Assembly (NCBI GenBank): GCA_963573385.1
Contig: CAUYLG010026740.1
Location: forward strand, 1 to 64,000
Length of the DNA: 64,000 nucleotides
Direction of reading: 5' to 3'
DNA from: Cacajao melanocephalus
Lineage: Eukaryota > Chordata > Mammalia > Primates > Pitheciidae
In this document: piece after piece, positions 10,532 through 22,496 of the stretch
How the letters are laid out: each line of letters starts with the position of its first letter
How positions within the stretch are numbered: the first letter of the stretch is position 1
Program-made: the position numbers and the translations under genes
The notes under the pieces: generated by a model
Database searches by the model: none
What the model was told of the DNA's origin: nothing
Seen by the model: the letters and a program-made list of their open reading frames with translations, nothing else

Positions 10532-10954
10532 GCTGTGTTTGGCTGTTATTGCACTGCTATGAAGAAATACCTAAGACTGAATTATTTATAAAGAAAATAT
10601 ATTTTATTGGATCACAGTTCTGTAGGCTTGATGCTTGCATCTGCTTGGCTTCTGGTGAAGCCTAGTGAGCTTTCAATCATGGCAGAAGATGAAAGGGGAA
10701 CAGGCACATGGTAAGGCAAAAGAAAAAGCAAGTGAGACAGACTGGAGGCTGAAGTGGATAGTTCCACATACTTAAATAAGCAGATGTCAAGTTAATTAAC
10801 TGAGCAATAACTCACTTATCACCAAGGAGCTGGCACTAAGCCATCTATGGGATCCATCCCCATGATTCAAATACTTCCCACAAAGCCCCACCTCCAACCA
10901 TTGGGTATTGCATTTCAACATAAAATTTGGGAGGGAATGAATGTTTATATTATG
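10532..10954 (-). mobile_element. MaLR LTR (MST/MLT1A group), antisense
   Basis: Antisense LTR phrases: 'gaagaaatacctaagact', 'attggatcacagttctgta', 'aatcatggcagaagatgaa' and 'gccccacctccaacca'. The flanks TTACTG (10526-10531) and TTACTG (10955-10960) are a probable target duplication. Divergence is higher than in the LTRs at 639 or 2156. Confidence 0.8.
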
Positions 10955-10960
10955 TTACTG

Positions 10961-11989
10961 CTATATGTTTTCTTTTGAGACATGCATTTATTTATTTTCT
11001 TAAAAAATTTTTTTCTTTAGCAGTTTACTGGAAAAAAAGCCTACAATATTTTTGCTTTACTGTTAAACCTAGTAGAGCATAGGTAGAACTTTCTGAAGCT
11101 TTGTTTCTCCTTTTTCTTTCAATGCATTTTTTGCCTTCAGACCTTTATTCCTCTATGAGTGCTCCCTGTGCTGCCTATGAGACATAAGAAATTTATTTTT
11201 CCTCAAATACTAAACCTGAGAAAACATTTAAAATACCTAATTCTTCTTAGGCTTTCATGATGCCTTCTTAAGACTCTATAGATAATCTACTTTATGCTAA
11301 ATAACTTTAAAAAATGTCTCTGTGGTTGCCAGAGTTCTAAAATAATATATAAATTTATTTTTTAATGTTATTTAAAGAAGAAATTGTGTAAGGGAAAGAT
11401 GCTCTAAATTTATATGGATTGCTTTAACATTAGTTAATGAAGGCTTGCGGTTCGCTTGATAAAGGTAACAGTAACATCTTGTTATAAAACAAAGCCTTAT
11501 ATACTCCTTCTCTGTCACCTTAAAATACAATTTATACAATGAAGGGTAACAGTAATTGAAGAGCAATTATGATAGCTTTCTCTATTCATCTCAAAGAAGA
11601 AACATTTATACCCCCTGTGTGTTAAAAAAAAAAAAAGTCTCACAAAGATAGTTGACTTTTCCTATGTTAGAAACTTCTTAAAATTCAGTAGAAAGAGGAT
11701 ATTTTTATTTTTAAGAAAAATAAATGAACAATGTGAAAGGAATGTGTATTAGTCTATGGCATTCATTTTTAGTTCATAGATAATTAAAAATTAGAAATTT
11801 TGGCTTTAAATGTTGAAGCCCAAATGCAACTACTCAGATATACTAACCTACATATAGTTTGCAAAATAACAATTTAATAGAAAGGAAAATACTTGAAAAA
11901 AAATACAGTTTTATTAATCAAGCCTTATATTATGTCATGCAATTATATGGTTTATTTCAGGAGTTTATACTGGCCAAAAATGAGTTTTT
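10961..11989. other. Unassigned AT-rich DNA
   Basis: No recognisable repeat or gene. There is a short A-run near 11623. Confidence 0.5.
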
Positions 11990-12490
11990 ATAACTAAGAA
12001 AGTCAGAAGGAAAGTGCCACACTCTGAGTTCCAAATTAAGAGTTCTTTATTAGCTGGCAACTGAGAGATGGCTAACTCTCAAAATTCTCCTCCTTCGAAG
12101 AAGGGGCTGGATTCCTTTTTATACCTTGAATTTACAGAAGCAGAACAAGCAAGTTAGATAAAGAGGCTGGTAACTAGGAGGCAGGAGGTTCCCATGATTG
12201 TTGATTACCAAGGAGGGTACATGCACATGGTTCCCATGATTGCCGGTTACCAAGGGGGTATTCAATACTTGTCATATAATCACTCAAGGGGGTATTCACA
12301 ATAGCAAGTGGGCTTGCCAAGCAGGTTATGGTTACACAGTTTATATGTTTCTATAGTTCTAAGTACTGCATGACCCAGCACAATAGAATGACCCAGGTAC
12401 GTACTTAAAGGAAAAATGTCAGGAGGGGTGAGGCAGAGGTTAAGATAGAGTCTGTCAGGCTAACACAGGGTAGGTTAGCACAGAGTCATA
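11990..12490 (-). mobile_element. Class I ERV LTR (MER4-like?), antisense
   Basis: On the minus strand, AATAAA (complement of 12046-12051) is followed by a U5-like 'gaactcttaatttggaactc' and 'agtgtggcactttcc'. Upstream, the block 'ggttcccatgattg' is repeated near 12188 and 12230, and a 'gggggtattca' motif occurs twice. The borders are approximate and the family tentative. Confidence 0.6.
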
Positions 12491-12570
12491 TATTTTTCAG
12501 AAATATAAAATGATCAATTTAAGATTCTGAAAATATAAAGTATCCAAATTAGTGGAAATTATGAATGGTG

Positions 12571-13025
12571 TGTATATTACTTGCTTAGGGCTGTTCTAAC
12601 CAAGTATCACAAGATGGATGGCTGAATATAATGGAAATTTATTGTCTCACAGCTCTCGAGGTTACAAGTCTGATATCAAAGTATAGGTAAAGTTGGTACA
12701 TTTTGAAGAATCTGAGAGAGAACTTGTTCCACACCTTTCTCTACCTTTTGTTGACAGCCAGAAATTGTTGGGAGTCCCTGGCCTCTGTATGCAGCTTCTG
12801 GTGACATTCCTTGGCTTGTACATGCATCACTCCAATCTCTGCTTCATCTTCACATGATATTCTCTATGTGTATCTCTGTGTTCAAATTTCCTTCTTAATA
12901 ATTACATCAGTCACATTGGATTAGAGTCCACTCTAATGACCTCATCTTAACATCATTACTTCTGCAAAGACTCTATTTACACATAACATCACATTGGATG
13001 TGCTGAGGATTTGGGCTTCAACACA
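12571..13025 (-). mobile_element. MLT1 LTR, antisense
   Basis: Characteristic MLT1 text on the minus strand: 'ggaaatttattgtctcaca', 'ccttggcttgtacatgcatc', 'cttcatcttcacatgat' and 'taatgacctcatcttaac'. It ends in a T-run at about 13022, so the 5' end of the LTR is probably missing. Confidence 0.85.
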
Positions 13026-13130
13026 TTTTTTTTTTGTAAATATACAAATGAAATCTCAAAATTATGCCAAAGTTAGTGTGTGTTCAACATTGGCTCTTCT
13101 TAGTTTACCTACCTAATGTACTTCCTCAAA

Positions 13131-13157
13131 GAAGAGAAAGAAAAGAAAAGAAAAGAG
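13131..13157. repeat. (AAAAG)n / A-G-rich microsatellite
   Basis: Short run of GAAAG/AAAAG units. Confidence 0.85.
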
Positions 13158-13434
13158 AATATTACTTTTTCTAAGCCTTTACTTTAGTGTAGAGAATTTT
13201 TCAGGGTTCTAGATCTGTTAAAAATGTTTATTTAATTTAGGATAATGATATATACAACTATGCACAGTAAATATAGCAAAGAAAAGCATTTTATTTAAAA
13301 AGTAAACTTTCCAATTTTAATTTATCTCTCTCCTTTTAAAAGTTTTTTTCTATGTGTCTCAGAGCTCTTTAGAGAAACAGAACACAAATATAATTTTAAA
13401 TAGATATAAATAATTTTTAAGAGTTTAGATTGAC
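13158..13434. other. Unassigned AT-rich stretch
   Basis: Nothing recognised beyond AT-rich sequence. Confidence 0.4.
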
Positions 13435-14112
13435 CTATTCTTTTCTCATGAGAAACAGAAGACTTGAACAACACTATAAACCATCTAGACTTAACAGATG
13501 TCTACAGAATGCCACCCAAAAAGTGCAGAATACACATTCTTCTCAAGCATACATAGAACTTTTTCCAGAATAGACAATATGCTATTCCATACACAAGCTT
13601 CATTAAACTTAAAATAATGTAGAAAATATTAAGTATACTTTCCAACCATAATGGAATTAACGTTTAAGTCAAGAAGGGGGAAATTCATAAATATGTGAAA
13701 ATTAAGCAACTAACATTAAATGAAAAGATAAAGAAGAAATCATAATGAAAATGAGAAAACACAATAAGACGATTGAAAGTGAAAATACAACATAGCAATA
13801 CTTATGGGATACAACTAAAACAAGGTTTACATGAAAGGCCTATACCAAAAGGCAAAAGCAATCTCAAATCAACAGCTTAACTTTCCACCTAATGATTCAG
13901 CAAAGGAAACAAAAAGTAAATACAAGGAAAGCCAAAGAAAGGACATCTAAAAAGGAGCAAATTAAGGAAGGAAATTAAATAGAATATCAATAAAACCAAA
14001 AGTAGATGTGAAAAAATAAATAAATAAAACAGAGACTTTTAGCAAGACTGCCAAAGAAAAAATGGAAGAAGACTCAAATTAATAAAATCAGTAATAAAGA
14101 GGTTACATTACT
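13435..14112 (+). mobile_element. Old L1 (L1M) ORF2 fragment, first part
   Basis: ORF2 text with 'aatacacattcttctcaagc', 'ccaaccataatggaatta' and 'agcaagactgccaaag' runs up to 'ggttacattact', where a MaLR LTR is inserted. It resumes at 14532. No open reading frame survives. Confidence 0.8.
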
Positions 14113-14531
14113 ATATTAGTCCTTTGTTGCATAGCTATAAAAAATACCTGTGACTGGATAATTTAAAAGAAAAGAGGTTTAATTGGCTCATGGTTCCACA
14201 GGTTATACAGGAAGCAAAACACAGACATCTGCTTCTGGGGAGGCTCCAGGAAACTTCCAATCATGGCAGAAGGTAAAGTTGTTATAGTCATGTTACATGG
14301 TAGGAGGAGGAGAAAGAGAGAGAGATGAGGGAGGTTCTACACACTTTTAAACAACCTGGTCTCACTAGAATTCTCTCACTATTGAGAGGATAACACCAAG
14401 AGGATGGTACTAAATCATTCGTGAGAAATCTGCCCTCATGATCCAATCACCTCCCACAAGGCTCCACCTCTAACATTGGGGATTATAATTCAATGAGATT
14501 TGGGTAGGGAACACAGATTCAAACCACACCG
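14113..14531 (-). mobile_element. MaLR (MST group) solo LTR nested in L1M
   Basis: Antisense LTR from TATTAGTCC to ...AACCACACCG. It is flanked by TTACT at 14108-14112 and 14532-14536, a 5-bp target duplication lying inside continuous L1 ORF2 text. Internal landmarks: 'aattggctcatggttcca' and 'aatcatggcagaaggta'. Confidence 0.85.
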
Positions 14532-15185
14532 TTACTGCATTCCTACAACAAGTAAAGGATTGAGCAACTATATATGAAAAAATTAGCCTAGATTAAATGA
14601 ACCAAGTCCTAGAAATACATAAACTTCCAAATCTAACTTTAGAAAAAATAGATAATCTGAACATACTTGTAATAAATTAAGAGATTGAATTAATAATTTA
14701 AGAACTTCTCTAAAGGAATATCTCAGACCCAGATGGCTTCACTGTTAAATCTACAGAACATTAAAAATAATAATACTAATCCTTTCAAAACTCTTCCATA
14801 AATAAAAGAAAATGGAACATAAACACAAATGTTATTAGCAATATTATTCATAATAGTTAAAAAGTGGAAACAATCCAAATGCCCATCAACTAATGAATAC
14901 ACAAACAACATGTGGTATATCAACATAATGAAATATTAGTTGGCAATGATGATGAATACTGATGAAACTTTGTACTTTTATGCTAAGTCAAAAGAACCAG
15001 TCACATATTATTGAATCTATTTATATGCAATGTACAGAATAAATAAATTTATACAGACAAAAAATTAATTGACTAGTTGCTAGTGCTGGGAAGTAGGCAG
15101 GAGGGAATAAGGAGAAACTGCTTAATGAGTACAGAGCTTATTTTGGGGATAAAGAAAACGTTGAAAACATTTGTATCCAAAAATG
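14532..15185 (+). mobile_element. Old L1 (L1M), ORF2 continuation and 3' end
   Basis: Continues the L1 interrupted at 14113. Near 14820 it jumps from mid-ORF2 ('aaactcttccataaat') to the terminal part ('aatagttaaaaagtggaaac', 'gcccatcaactaatgaata'), so roughly the second half of ORF2 is deleted. It ends in the 3' UTR with a G-rich 'gggaagtaggcaggaggg'. Confidence 0.75.
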
Positions 15186-15479
15186 AAAGTCAGTGTCCTA
15201 AGAGACAATGAACAAATGAGATGAGCCAGTTTATTGCCTTGATAGAATTCCCAAACTCCAGTGCAGAAAGGCATAAGCCAGGAGAAATAGACAATAATGC
15301 TTGTTCCCCCACGCCAGTCTGAAAAAATATCATTGTTCATGGGGTACTGGGTTAATCATACAGAAGGGTGCCCATTAGTGAAAAAATACCTAGCCTAAAA
15401 AGGAGCACAGTTTCAGACCCACCTAATAATCTTAAAAGAAGATCTGAAAAGATCAAACTGTTTCCAAGTAACTTAATTG
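15186..15479. other. Unassigned, possibly L1M 5' region
   Basis: Lies between an L1M 3' end and L1M 5'-type sequence. It could be more of the 5' UTR of the next element but is too diverged to call. Confidence 0.35.
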
Positions 15480-16175
15480 TCTCCCAGAACAGAGCTCAAG
15501 GATATTTACAGGAATATAAAAATATTCAGCACCCAAAAATGTCAAATTCACAAGATTACAATTATGCAAACAAACAGAGAAATATGACCTGTAATGAGGA
15601 GATAAATCAAATCTGATCTCAAGATGACACAAATCTTAGAATTAGCACACCAGAATGAAGCAGTTATTATGACTGTATTACATATGTTTAAAAATACAGA
15701 TATAGACATGAAAGATCTTAAAAAGACCAAGTTAACTGACAGTAGTTAAATTACAATGTCTGAGATAAAGTTGTTTATCCACCCAAGGAATATTGATCAG
15801 TAACAAAAATGAATAAATTATTGGTGCTCACAACAACATAGATAAATCTTCAAAACATCATGTTGAGAGAAAGAAGTCAGACAATAAAACCATAAACTGT
15901 GTCAGTCTATTTACATTAATCTCTAGAAAATACAAATTCATCTAGAGTGACATTAAATTAATAGAACAGTGATTGCTTTGGGATGGGCAGGGAGGGATAG
16001 GAATAAGACAGTATAAAAGGGCATAAGGAAACACTTTGGAAAAGGATATGTTCATTATCTTGATTCTAGTGATGGTTTCTGAACTTATACATCTGTCAAA
16101 ATTTATGAAAAATTGCACTTCAAGTATGAGGAGTATTATCTGTGTCAGTTATGCTTTAATAAAGCTGTTTAACAA
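15480..16175 (+). mobile_element. Internally deleted L1M: 5'/ORF1 part joined to a 3' end
   Basis: 15480-15770 reads like the 5' UTR/ORF1 part of mammalian-wide L1 ('acagagctcaaggatattta', 'acaatgtctgagataaa'). From about 15780 the text is the L1M 3' end ('aaacatcatgttgagagaaa', 'tgctttaataaagctgttt'). Most of ORF2 is absent. Confidence 0.65.
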
Positions 16176-16249
16176 GACAAACATGACAGTAATAAAAATA
16201 ATTCAAGTGAAGTAAGAAGGTTCAAGTGGAGAAAGTCTTCAAAACAATC

Positions 16250-17040
16250 AAAATACTAACAATACAAAGTGTCTTGAAGAATGTGGAGCTCTTACAACAT
16301 TCATATGTTTACAAGATTTAGTTTGGGAAGTAACGTAGTACCATTATGAATGGTAACTATTTGAAATTTCTTTCAAAATTTGTCATTTACCTACTATATA
16401 ATCTAGCATTTAAATGCTCAGGTATTTACCCAATAAAGAAAAACATCTGATGACAAATAGCATCAGAAAAGATTGTTTATAGAAGCGTTAGTCATAATAT
16501 CTAAATATTGGAAATAACCCTAATACCCATCTATAAGCAATGTTAAGGAAAGTATGGTGTATTGATACAATGAAATATTACTCAACAATAAAAAGGAATA
16601 AACTGCAAATAAATGTAAAAACATAATGAAGCTCAAAAACATAATGTGGAGTAAACAAGCCACAATAATATGCATTTATTGAATTTCATACTATATGAAA
16701 TAGTATATAGTATATAAGTAATATATACTTATATATACTTAATTATATATTATATTTAACATATATACTTATATATAAGTATACAAGACCTCATACCATC
16801 TTACGCCATGAATTAGTTTTGCTCCATATGAAATTCATTAAAAGCAAAACAAATTCACGGCTTGTTTTAAGATGATATGAGGAATTGAAGAAAAAGCAAC
16901 ATTAAGATATTTTCTGGGTTTCTTTTTTAACTTGTCTTCTGTGGAGGTTACAAGGATGTATGCAGTTTTCAAAACTCAAAGAACTGAACACCTAATATCA
17001 CTATCTTTGATTGTATGTAAATTATATCTCTATGATATTA
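16250..17040 (+). mobile_element. Old L1M 3' end with embedded AT-rich repeat
   Basis: The ORF2 end is visible in 'ggtatttacccaataaag', 'caatgaaatattactcaaca' and 'aaaaaggaataaactg'. The 3' UTR follows ('ggaggttacaaggatgtatg'), interrupted by AT-alternating DNA at about 16690-16790 that includes a 20-bp palindrome at 16764-16783. Confidence 0.65.
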
Positions 17041-17115
17041 TTATATATTTACATTTGTCTTACTCCATGATTCTTGGCTTATAATTCTCATAGCATTTAT
17101 TATTTCCTAAGTGAA

Positions 17116-17475
17116 TGATATAGTTTGGCTGTATCCCACCCAAATCTCATCTTGATTTCTGATCCCCATGTCATGGGAGGGACCTGGTGGGAAATTAATG
17201 GATCATGGAGGAGGATTTTCCCCATGCTGTTTTCATGACAGTGAGTTCTCATGATATCTGATGCTTTAAGTGTGGCACTTCCTCCCTTGCTTGCTCTCTC
17301 TCCTGCTGCCACATAGGATGTGTCTTGCTTCCCATTCACTTTCCATCACAATTGTAAGTTTTCTGATGCCTCCCTAGACATGCAAAACTGTGAGTCAATT
17401 AAACTTCTTCTTTTTTTTTGTAAATTATTCAGTCTCAGGTAGTTCTTTATAGCAGTGTGAAAATGAACTAATACA
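17116..17475 (+). mobile_element. MST/THE1-type 5' LTR
   Basis: Opens TGATATAGTTTGGCTG and closes GAACTAATACA. Length is 360 bp. An internal region follows directly at 17476 in the same orientation, so this is a 5' LTR. Confidence 0.9.
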
Positions 17476-18718
17476 GAAAATTGTTACTGAGAAAAGTAGG
17501 ACTTTGATATAAAGATACTTGAAAATGTAAAGGCAACTTTGGAACTGTGTAATAGGGAGAGGCTGGAACAGTTTGGAGAACTCAAAAGAAAGGAAGATGC
17601 AGGAAAGTTTGGAACTTCCTAGAGATTTGTTGAATGGTTGTGACCAAAATGTTGATACTGATATGAACAATGAAGTCCAGGCTGAGGCAGTCTCAGATGA
17701 TGATGAGGAAGTTCTGTTATCTAGAGTAAAGGTCACTCTTGCTATGATTTAATAAAGAGACTGGCAGCATACTGCCCCTGTCCTAAAGATCTGGGGATCT
17801 TTGAACTTGAGAGAGATGATTTAGGGCATCTGATGGAAGAAATTTCTAAACAGCAAAGCATTCAAAGCATTCAAGCCAGTGACCTGGCTTTTAATAAAAG
17901 TTTATGCTTATGTGCATGAAGAAAGAGATGGTCTGAAATTGACACTTAAGTTTAAAATAGAAATAAAGCATAAAAGTTTAGAAAATTTGCTGCCTGACCA
18001 TGTGGTAGAAAACAGAAACCCTTTCTCTAGGGAGAAATTCAATCCAGCTGCAGAAATTTGCATAAGCAAGGAGGAACAGAATGTTAATAGCCAACACAAT
18101 GGGGAAAATGTTTCCAGGGCATTTCAGAGATTTTCATGTCAGCTTCTCAATCACAGGCCCAGAGGCCTAGGAGGGAAAACTGGTTTTATGGGCCAGGTTC
18201 AGGGCCACATTGCTCCTCTGTGCAGGCTTGGGACTGGGTGCCTTGCATTTAAGCTGCTGCTGCTCTAGCTATGGCTAAAAGAGGCCGAGGTACAGCAATG
18301 CCAATTACTTCAGAGGGTGGAAGCTCCAACCCTTTGTTTAAGGTTTGCTGGTGCACAGAGGTCAAGAGTTGAGGCTTAGCAGCCTCTGCCTAGATTTCAG
18401 AGACTATATGGAAACACCTGGATGTCCAGGCAGAAGTCTGCAACATGAGTGGAGACCTCATAGAGAATATGTGCTAGGGCAGTACAGAGTGGAAATGTGG
18501 GGTTAGAGCCCCTACATAGAGTCTCCACTGGGGCACTGTCTATTGGAGTTGTAAGAAGAGCACCAACATCCTCCAGACCCTTGAATGGTAGATCCATCAA
18601 CAGTTTGCACTGTGCACCTGGAAAAGCTCTAAGCACTCAATGTCAGCCTGTGAAAGCAGCAGCAGGGGGATATACCCTGCAGAGCCACAGGGGCAGAGCT
18701 GCCCAAGGCCCTGGGAGC
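17476..18718 (+). pseudogene. MST/THE1-type MaLR internal region, 3'-truncated
   Basis: Internal sequence of a non-autonomous MaLR element, about 1.24 kb, collinear with the internal region at 27977-29393. No full-length frame is present; a 129-codon frame at 17879-18268 is only a segment. The sequence stops abruptly at 'ccctgggagc', where an oppositely oriented LTR begins. Its own 3' end and 3' LTR are missing. Confidence 0.85.
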
Positions 18719-19053
18719 TGTATTAGTTCATTTTCATGCTGCTGATGAAGACATACCCAAGGCCAGGCAATCTACAAAAGAGATTTAATGGACTTAGAGT
18801 TCCACATGGCTGAGATGGGCTCACAATCATGGTGAAAGTCAAAGAGGAGCAAGTGACATCTTACGTGGATGATGGCAGCAAAGAGAGCTTGTGCAAGAAA
18901 ACTCTCATTTTTAAAATCATCACATGTGGTGAGATTTATTCACTATCATAACAACAGCATGGGAAAGACCCACCCCCATGATTCATCCTACCAGGTTCCT
19001 CCCATGACACATGGAAATTGTAGGAGTTACAATTCAAGACGAGATTTGGGTGA
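18719..19053 (-). mobile_element. MST/THE1-related LTR, antisense
   Basis: Antisense LTR starting TGTATTAGTTCATTTTCATG with 'gatttaatggacttagagtt', 'cacaatcatggtgaaagt' and 'gatttgggtga'. It is cut short on the right, where antisense internal sequence starts. About 335 bp. Confidence 0.8.
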
Positions 19054-19510
19054 GTGAGCTCTACATTGGCCCCTTTCAGCCATAGCTGGAGCAGCTGGGA
19101 CACAGACACTTTTCCTCCTAGGCCTCCAGGCCTGTTATGGGAGGGGCTGCTGTGAAGACCTTTGACATGCCTGGATACATTTTCCCCATAGTCTCGGTGG
19201 TTAACATTTATCCCCATGTTACTTATGTGAATTTCTGCAGTTGGCTTGAATTTCTCCTCAGAAAGTGGGATTTTCTTTTTTATCACCTTGTCAGGTTGCA
19301 AATTCTCCAAAATTTTATGCTCTGTTTTCCTTATAAAATTGAATGCCTTTAAAGCACATAAGTCACATGTTGAATGCTTTGCTGCTTAAAAATTTCTTCT
19401 ACCAAATGCCCTAAATCATCTCTCTCAAGATCAAAGTTCCACAATTCTCTAGAGCAGAGGCGAAATGCCACCAACCTCTTTGCTAAAACAATGAGAGTCA
19501 CCTCTGCTCC
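19054..19510 (-). pseudogene. MST/THE1-type internal region fragment, antisense
   Basis: This is the reverse complement of a stretch corresponding to roughly 17710-18280 of the neighbouring sense element. Paired landmarks are 'cagccatagctggagcagc' here and 'gctgctctagctatggct' there. By eye the two differ at many positions, so they look like independent insertions and not a recent inverted duplication. The part of the internal region that should adjoin the LTR is absent. Confidence 0.75.
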
Positions 19511-19960
19511 ATGTGGAAGTGCCTTGAGGTTGGCATGCCCAGAGAGTGAGTGGGAGCTTTGGGCCTCTGTCTATACCTGGCCCTATGTATCTCTTTCTCT
19601 GTATCCTTTGTAATATCTTTTATAATAAAACATAAGTGTTTCCCTAACTTCAAAGCCACTCTAGCAAATTAATCAAACCCAAAGAGGGGGTCTTAGGAAA
19701 CTTGTTTTATAGCAGGCCAGTCAGATGCACAGGTAAACAACCTAGGGCTTGCTGTTGCATCGGAAGTGGAGTCCTCTTTCTTGTGAGCCTAAAGCCTTAT
19801 TCTGTATGATCTGACACTATCTCCAGGTAAATAGGGTCAGAATTGAATTAGAGGACACCCATCTGGCATCCACTGCAGTACTGATTGCTTGTTTGCTGTT
19901 AGGGGGACATCCCCACACATCTGATGTAAAAAGCCTATTGTTAGAGTGTGGTGGGAGAAA
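19511..19960. repeat. Repeat-like block, family not assigned
   Basis: This stretch is richer in GC than its surroundings and has phrases I associate with a dispersed repeat ('cactctagcaaattaatcaa', 'agagggggtcttagga', 'gaggacacccatctggc'), but I cannot name the family. It contains AATAAAAC near 19623. Confidence 0.4.
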
Positions 19961-20040
19961 CTGAGTTTGTTTTTTCCACTAAATATTATTGTCCCAGTTA
20001 TTGATTATTTATTTCAAATCACTACATATAAAACTTTCTT

Positions 20041-20342
<302 letters not shown>

Positions 20343-20479
20343 TCATTCAACTTTGTAGAAAATCAGCCATCAGTTATAACTAACATCCAGCTATTCTGTT
20401 CTCATCTTTATTGTCACTATTTTGATAAGGTAGTGATTATTTCTTATTTCAATTCATACTATGTCTGCTAAACTCTCTT

Positions 20480-20930
20480 GTTACCATGACCACAGCATCA
20501 TCTCATGTTACCACCCACTTTGTAATCTGTCCCCTTCATAGTCATCTTTGTGGCCCTTTAAAGATAACTGTGCTTTGTATCTCTTCTGGAACTTTACCCA
20601 CTCATTATCTTCTAACAAGAATGCTCTATCCCTTTTCATTGGCTTACTCCTACTTATTCTTGAGTCTGATCTTAAATAGTACTTTTACTGTGAAGTTTTC
20701 TAGATATTCAAGAAGAGATTGTATGCCCTTTTTATGGGCTGTCTTGTCCTTTTGATCAAAGAACCATAACAGCTCTTATCACACTGTACTTTAATTGCAA
20801 ATTCAGTTATCTGTCTCACCCACTAGCTACTGGAGGGCAGATACTATATCATTTATTGTAGTATTTCCAATATTTGAAAAGATCTTATATAATTAGTGTT
20901 TCAAAAAATCTGTTGAATGAATGAAAGGAC
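20480..20930 (+). mobile_element. L2 LINE 3' end
   Basis: The old L2 terminal pattern is visible: 'cagctcttatcacactgtac', 'tctgtctcacccactagct', 'ggagggcagatactat' and the end motif 'tctgttgaatgaatgaa'. Diverged, with no frame. Confidence 0.7.
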
Positions 20931-22490
20931 AAATATAAAAAATGTTACTATAGAAATGGGTATACTAAAAAGATTTCAAGATTATTTACTTCCTATAGAC
21001 TTCAGTATATCAAATAGCAAATGTTAAGATAGAGCCTCACAGTAGGCCTTTTCTGATCATACAGCAAGACAAATGAAATGTTTTCCTTATGTACATGCAC
21101 TTTTAACATTAATCACACAACTATGATATAGAGATTTCTGATAATTTGACATGCATAATTCCATGTTTCAAGTTATACATTATCCCCTACTAAAGATGCA
21201 TTGTAATAAAAGCAATATTAGCATGTAAATAAAAGCGATATTAGCAAGGAGAAGCCAGATGTGCCACTTGTGCAACCATTTAAGTTATCACAATCCAGAA
21301 TATAGTGCACATCCTCCTATACACACCTAAAAAAGCATATGATCTAAGAGTTTCTTACGTTATAAACTATCCATTAAAAAGTACGTGTATAAATACTATC
21401 TTTATGGATTTTTATTGCTAAGATTCAATGGATTGAAGTTTTTAGTGTGAACTAAATTATATGCCAAATGCACAAGATTTGACAAAGTCATTTGAGATCT
21501 GTTCAGATTATTGTTGGATTATTTTATAAAGGCAACAACGTTGTTTATGTACAAATTCAGCCAAAAGGAAAGTATTGTTTTTGTTTCCTTGTTTTTTGAT
21601 TTTTTTTTAATTGCCATGACTAAATTCTGCCTTTGCTTTTGTGACCTAAGGCAAACCTTTCTTTTTGCACACTTACCGTAAGGTTGATGGATGAACAGAT
21701 GGATTGAATATACCATTGGGTGTCCTCTCAGCTGTCTGCAATTCTCTGAACGATATTGGATAATAAAGTAAGTAATATGAATAAAAATGTGTCATGAAAA
21801 TGAAAATGTTGGAGCTTTGTGCATCTAAGTCAAATAATGCCTTTTTGAAGTTAATTTTCAACCTTTTTCGAAGTTAATTTTAAGAAGTCCCATTGTAAAT
21901 TCATATGACTTTACTGTCTGTAAATGTAACATCCATTCTCTTTGTACCTAATCATAAATAGAGCAAAGAATCTCAACATGACTCAAATGTCATATGGATG
22001 CATGCCAGCTATTTATTTAAATCATTTAAAATGTCTGCATAGAAAGTTGCCATTGAATGACTTAATTATCTTAATTATTGATTTGAATCTTTAAAATATC
22101 ACAGCAATCAGCAATAAGAAATTGAGACTACTTATTGCTCTTAATATATTCACCTGTTATTAGGACGTTGATTAGGTAAAATGAATCATCAACAGAACTA
22201 AGTTTAACTTTTGTCATACTTAGAATTGATAGTCCCGCAACTCCCCGTCATTAATTGTGTATCACAAACACTAAGGCCAGTGTTTACTTTCAAAATTAAG
22301 ATTTCTGATATGCAAACTGTAAAATCATTTCCAATAACAGTACTCTCATAGTGTAGAACAAACACAAATTATTTGTCTAACTACTAGATATCTCAGTTGT
22401 TGTATCAGATACTTTCATAATTTAATCCAACGTATATAATTTTTTTCTGTATGTCATTTCAATGTTTTTATTGAATATATGATACTTATA
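20931..22490. other. Unique-looking AT-rich DNA with a possible conserved non-coding segment
   Basis: No repeat family recognised. The part from about 21950 to 22320 is enriched in homeodomain-type TAATTA cores and a paired AAACA/TGTTTAC motif, so it is a weak candidate for a conserved non-coding element. No exon called. Confidence 0.4.
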
Positions 22491-22496
22491 ACAAGT

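Noticed and set aside
10244..10591. 115-codon plus-strand open frame
   Set aside because: Driven by the (TG)n/(TA)n repeat (Cys-Val and Ile-Tyr runs) and the start of an LTR.
13131..13157. Regularly spaced short repeats that might suggest a CRISPR-like array
   Set aside because: Simple AAAAG microsatellite. No spacer-repeat architecture anywhere in the window, and the DNA is clearly primate nuclear.
17879..18268. 129-codon plus-strand open frame
   Set aside because: It is a leftover segment of the MaLR internal region, without a complete domain or an upstream start context.
17476..19510. Recent large inverted duplication
   Set aside because: The sense and antisense internal segments differ at many positions by eye and have different LTR junctions, so independent insertions are likelier.
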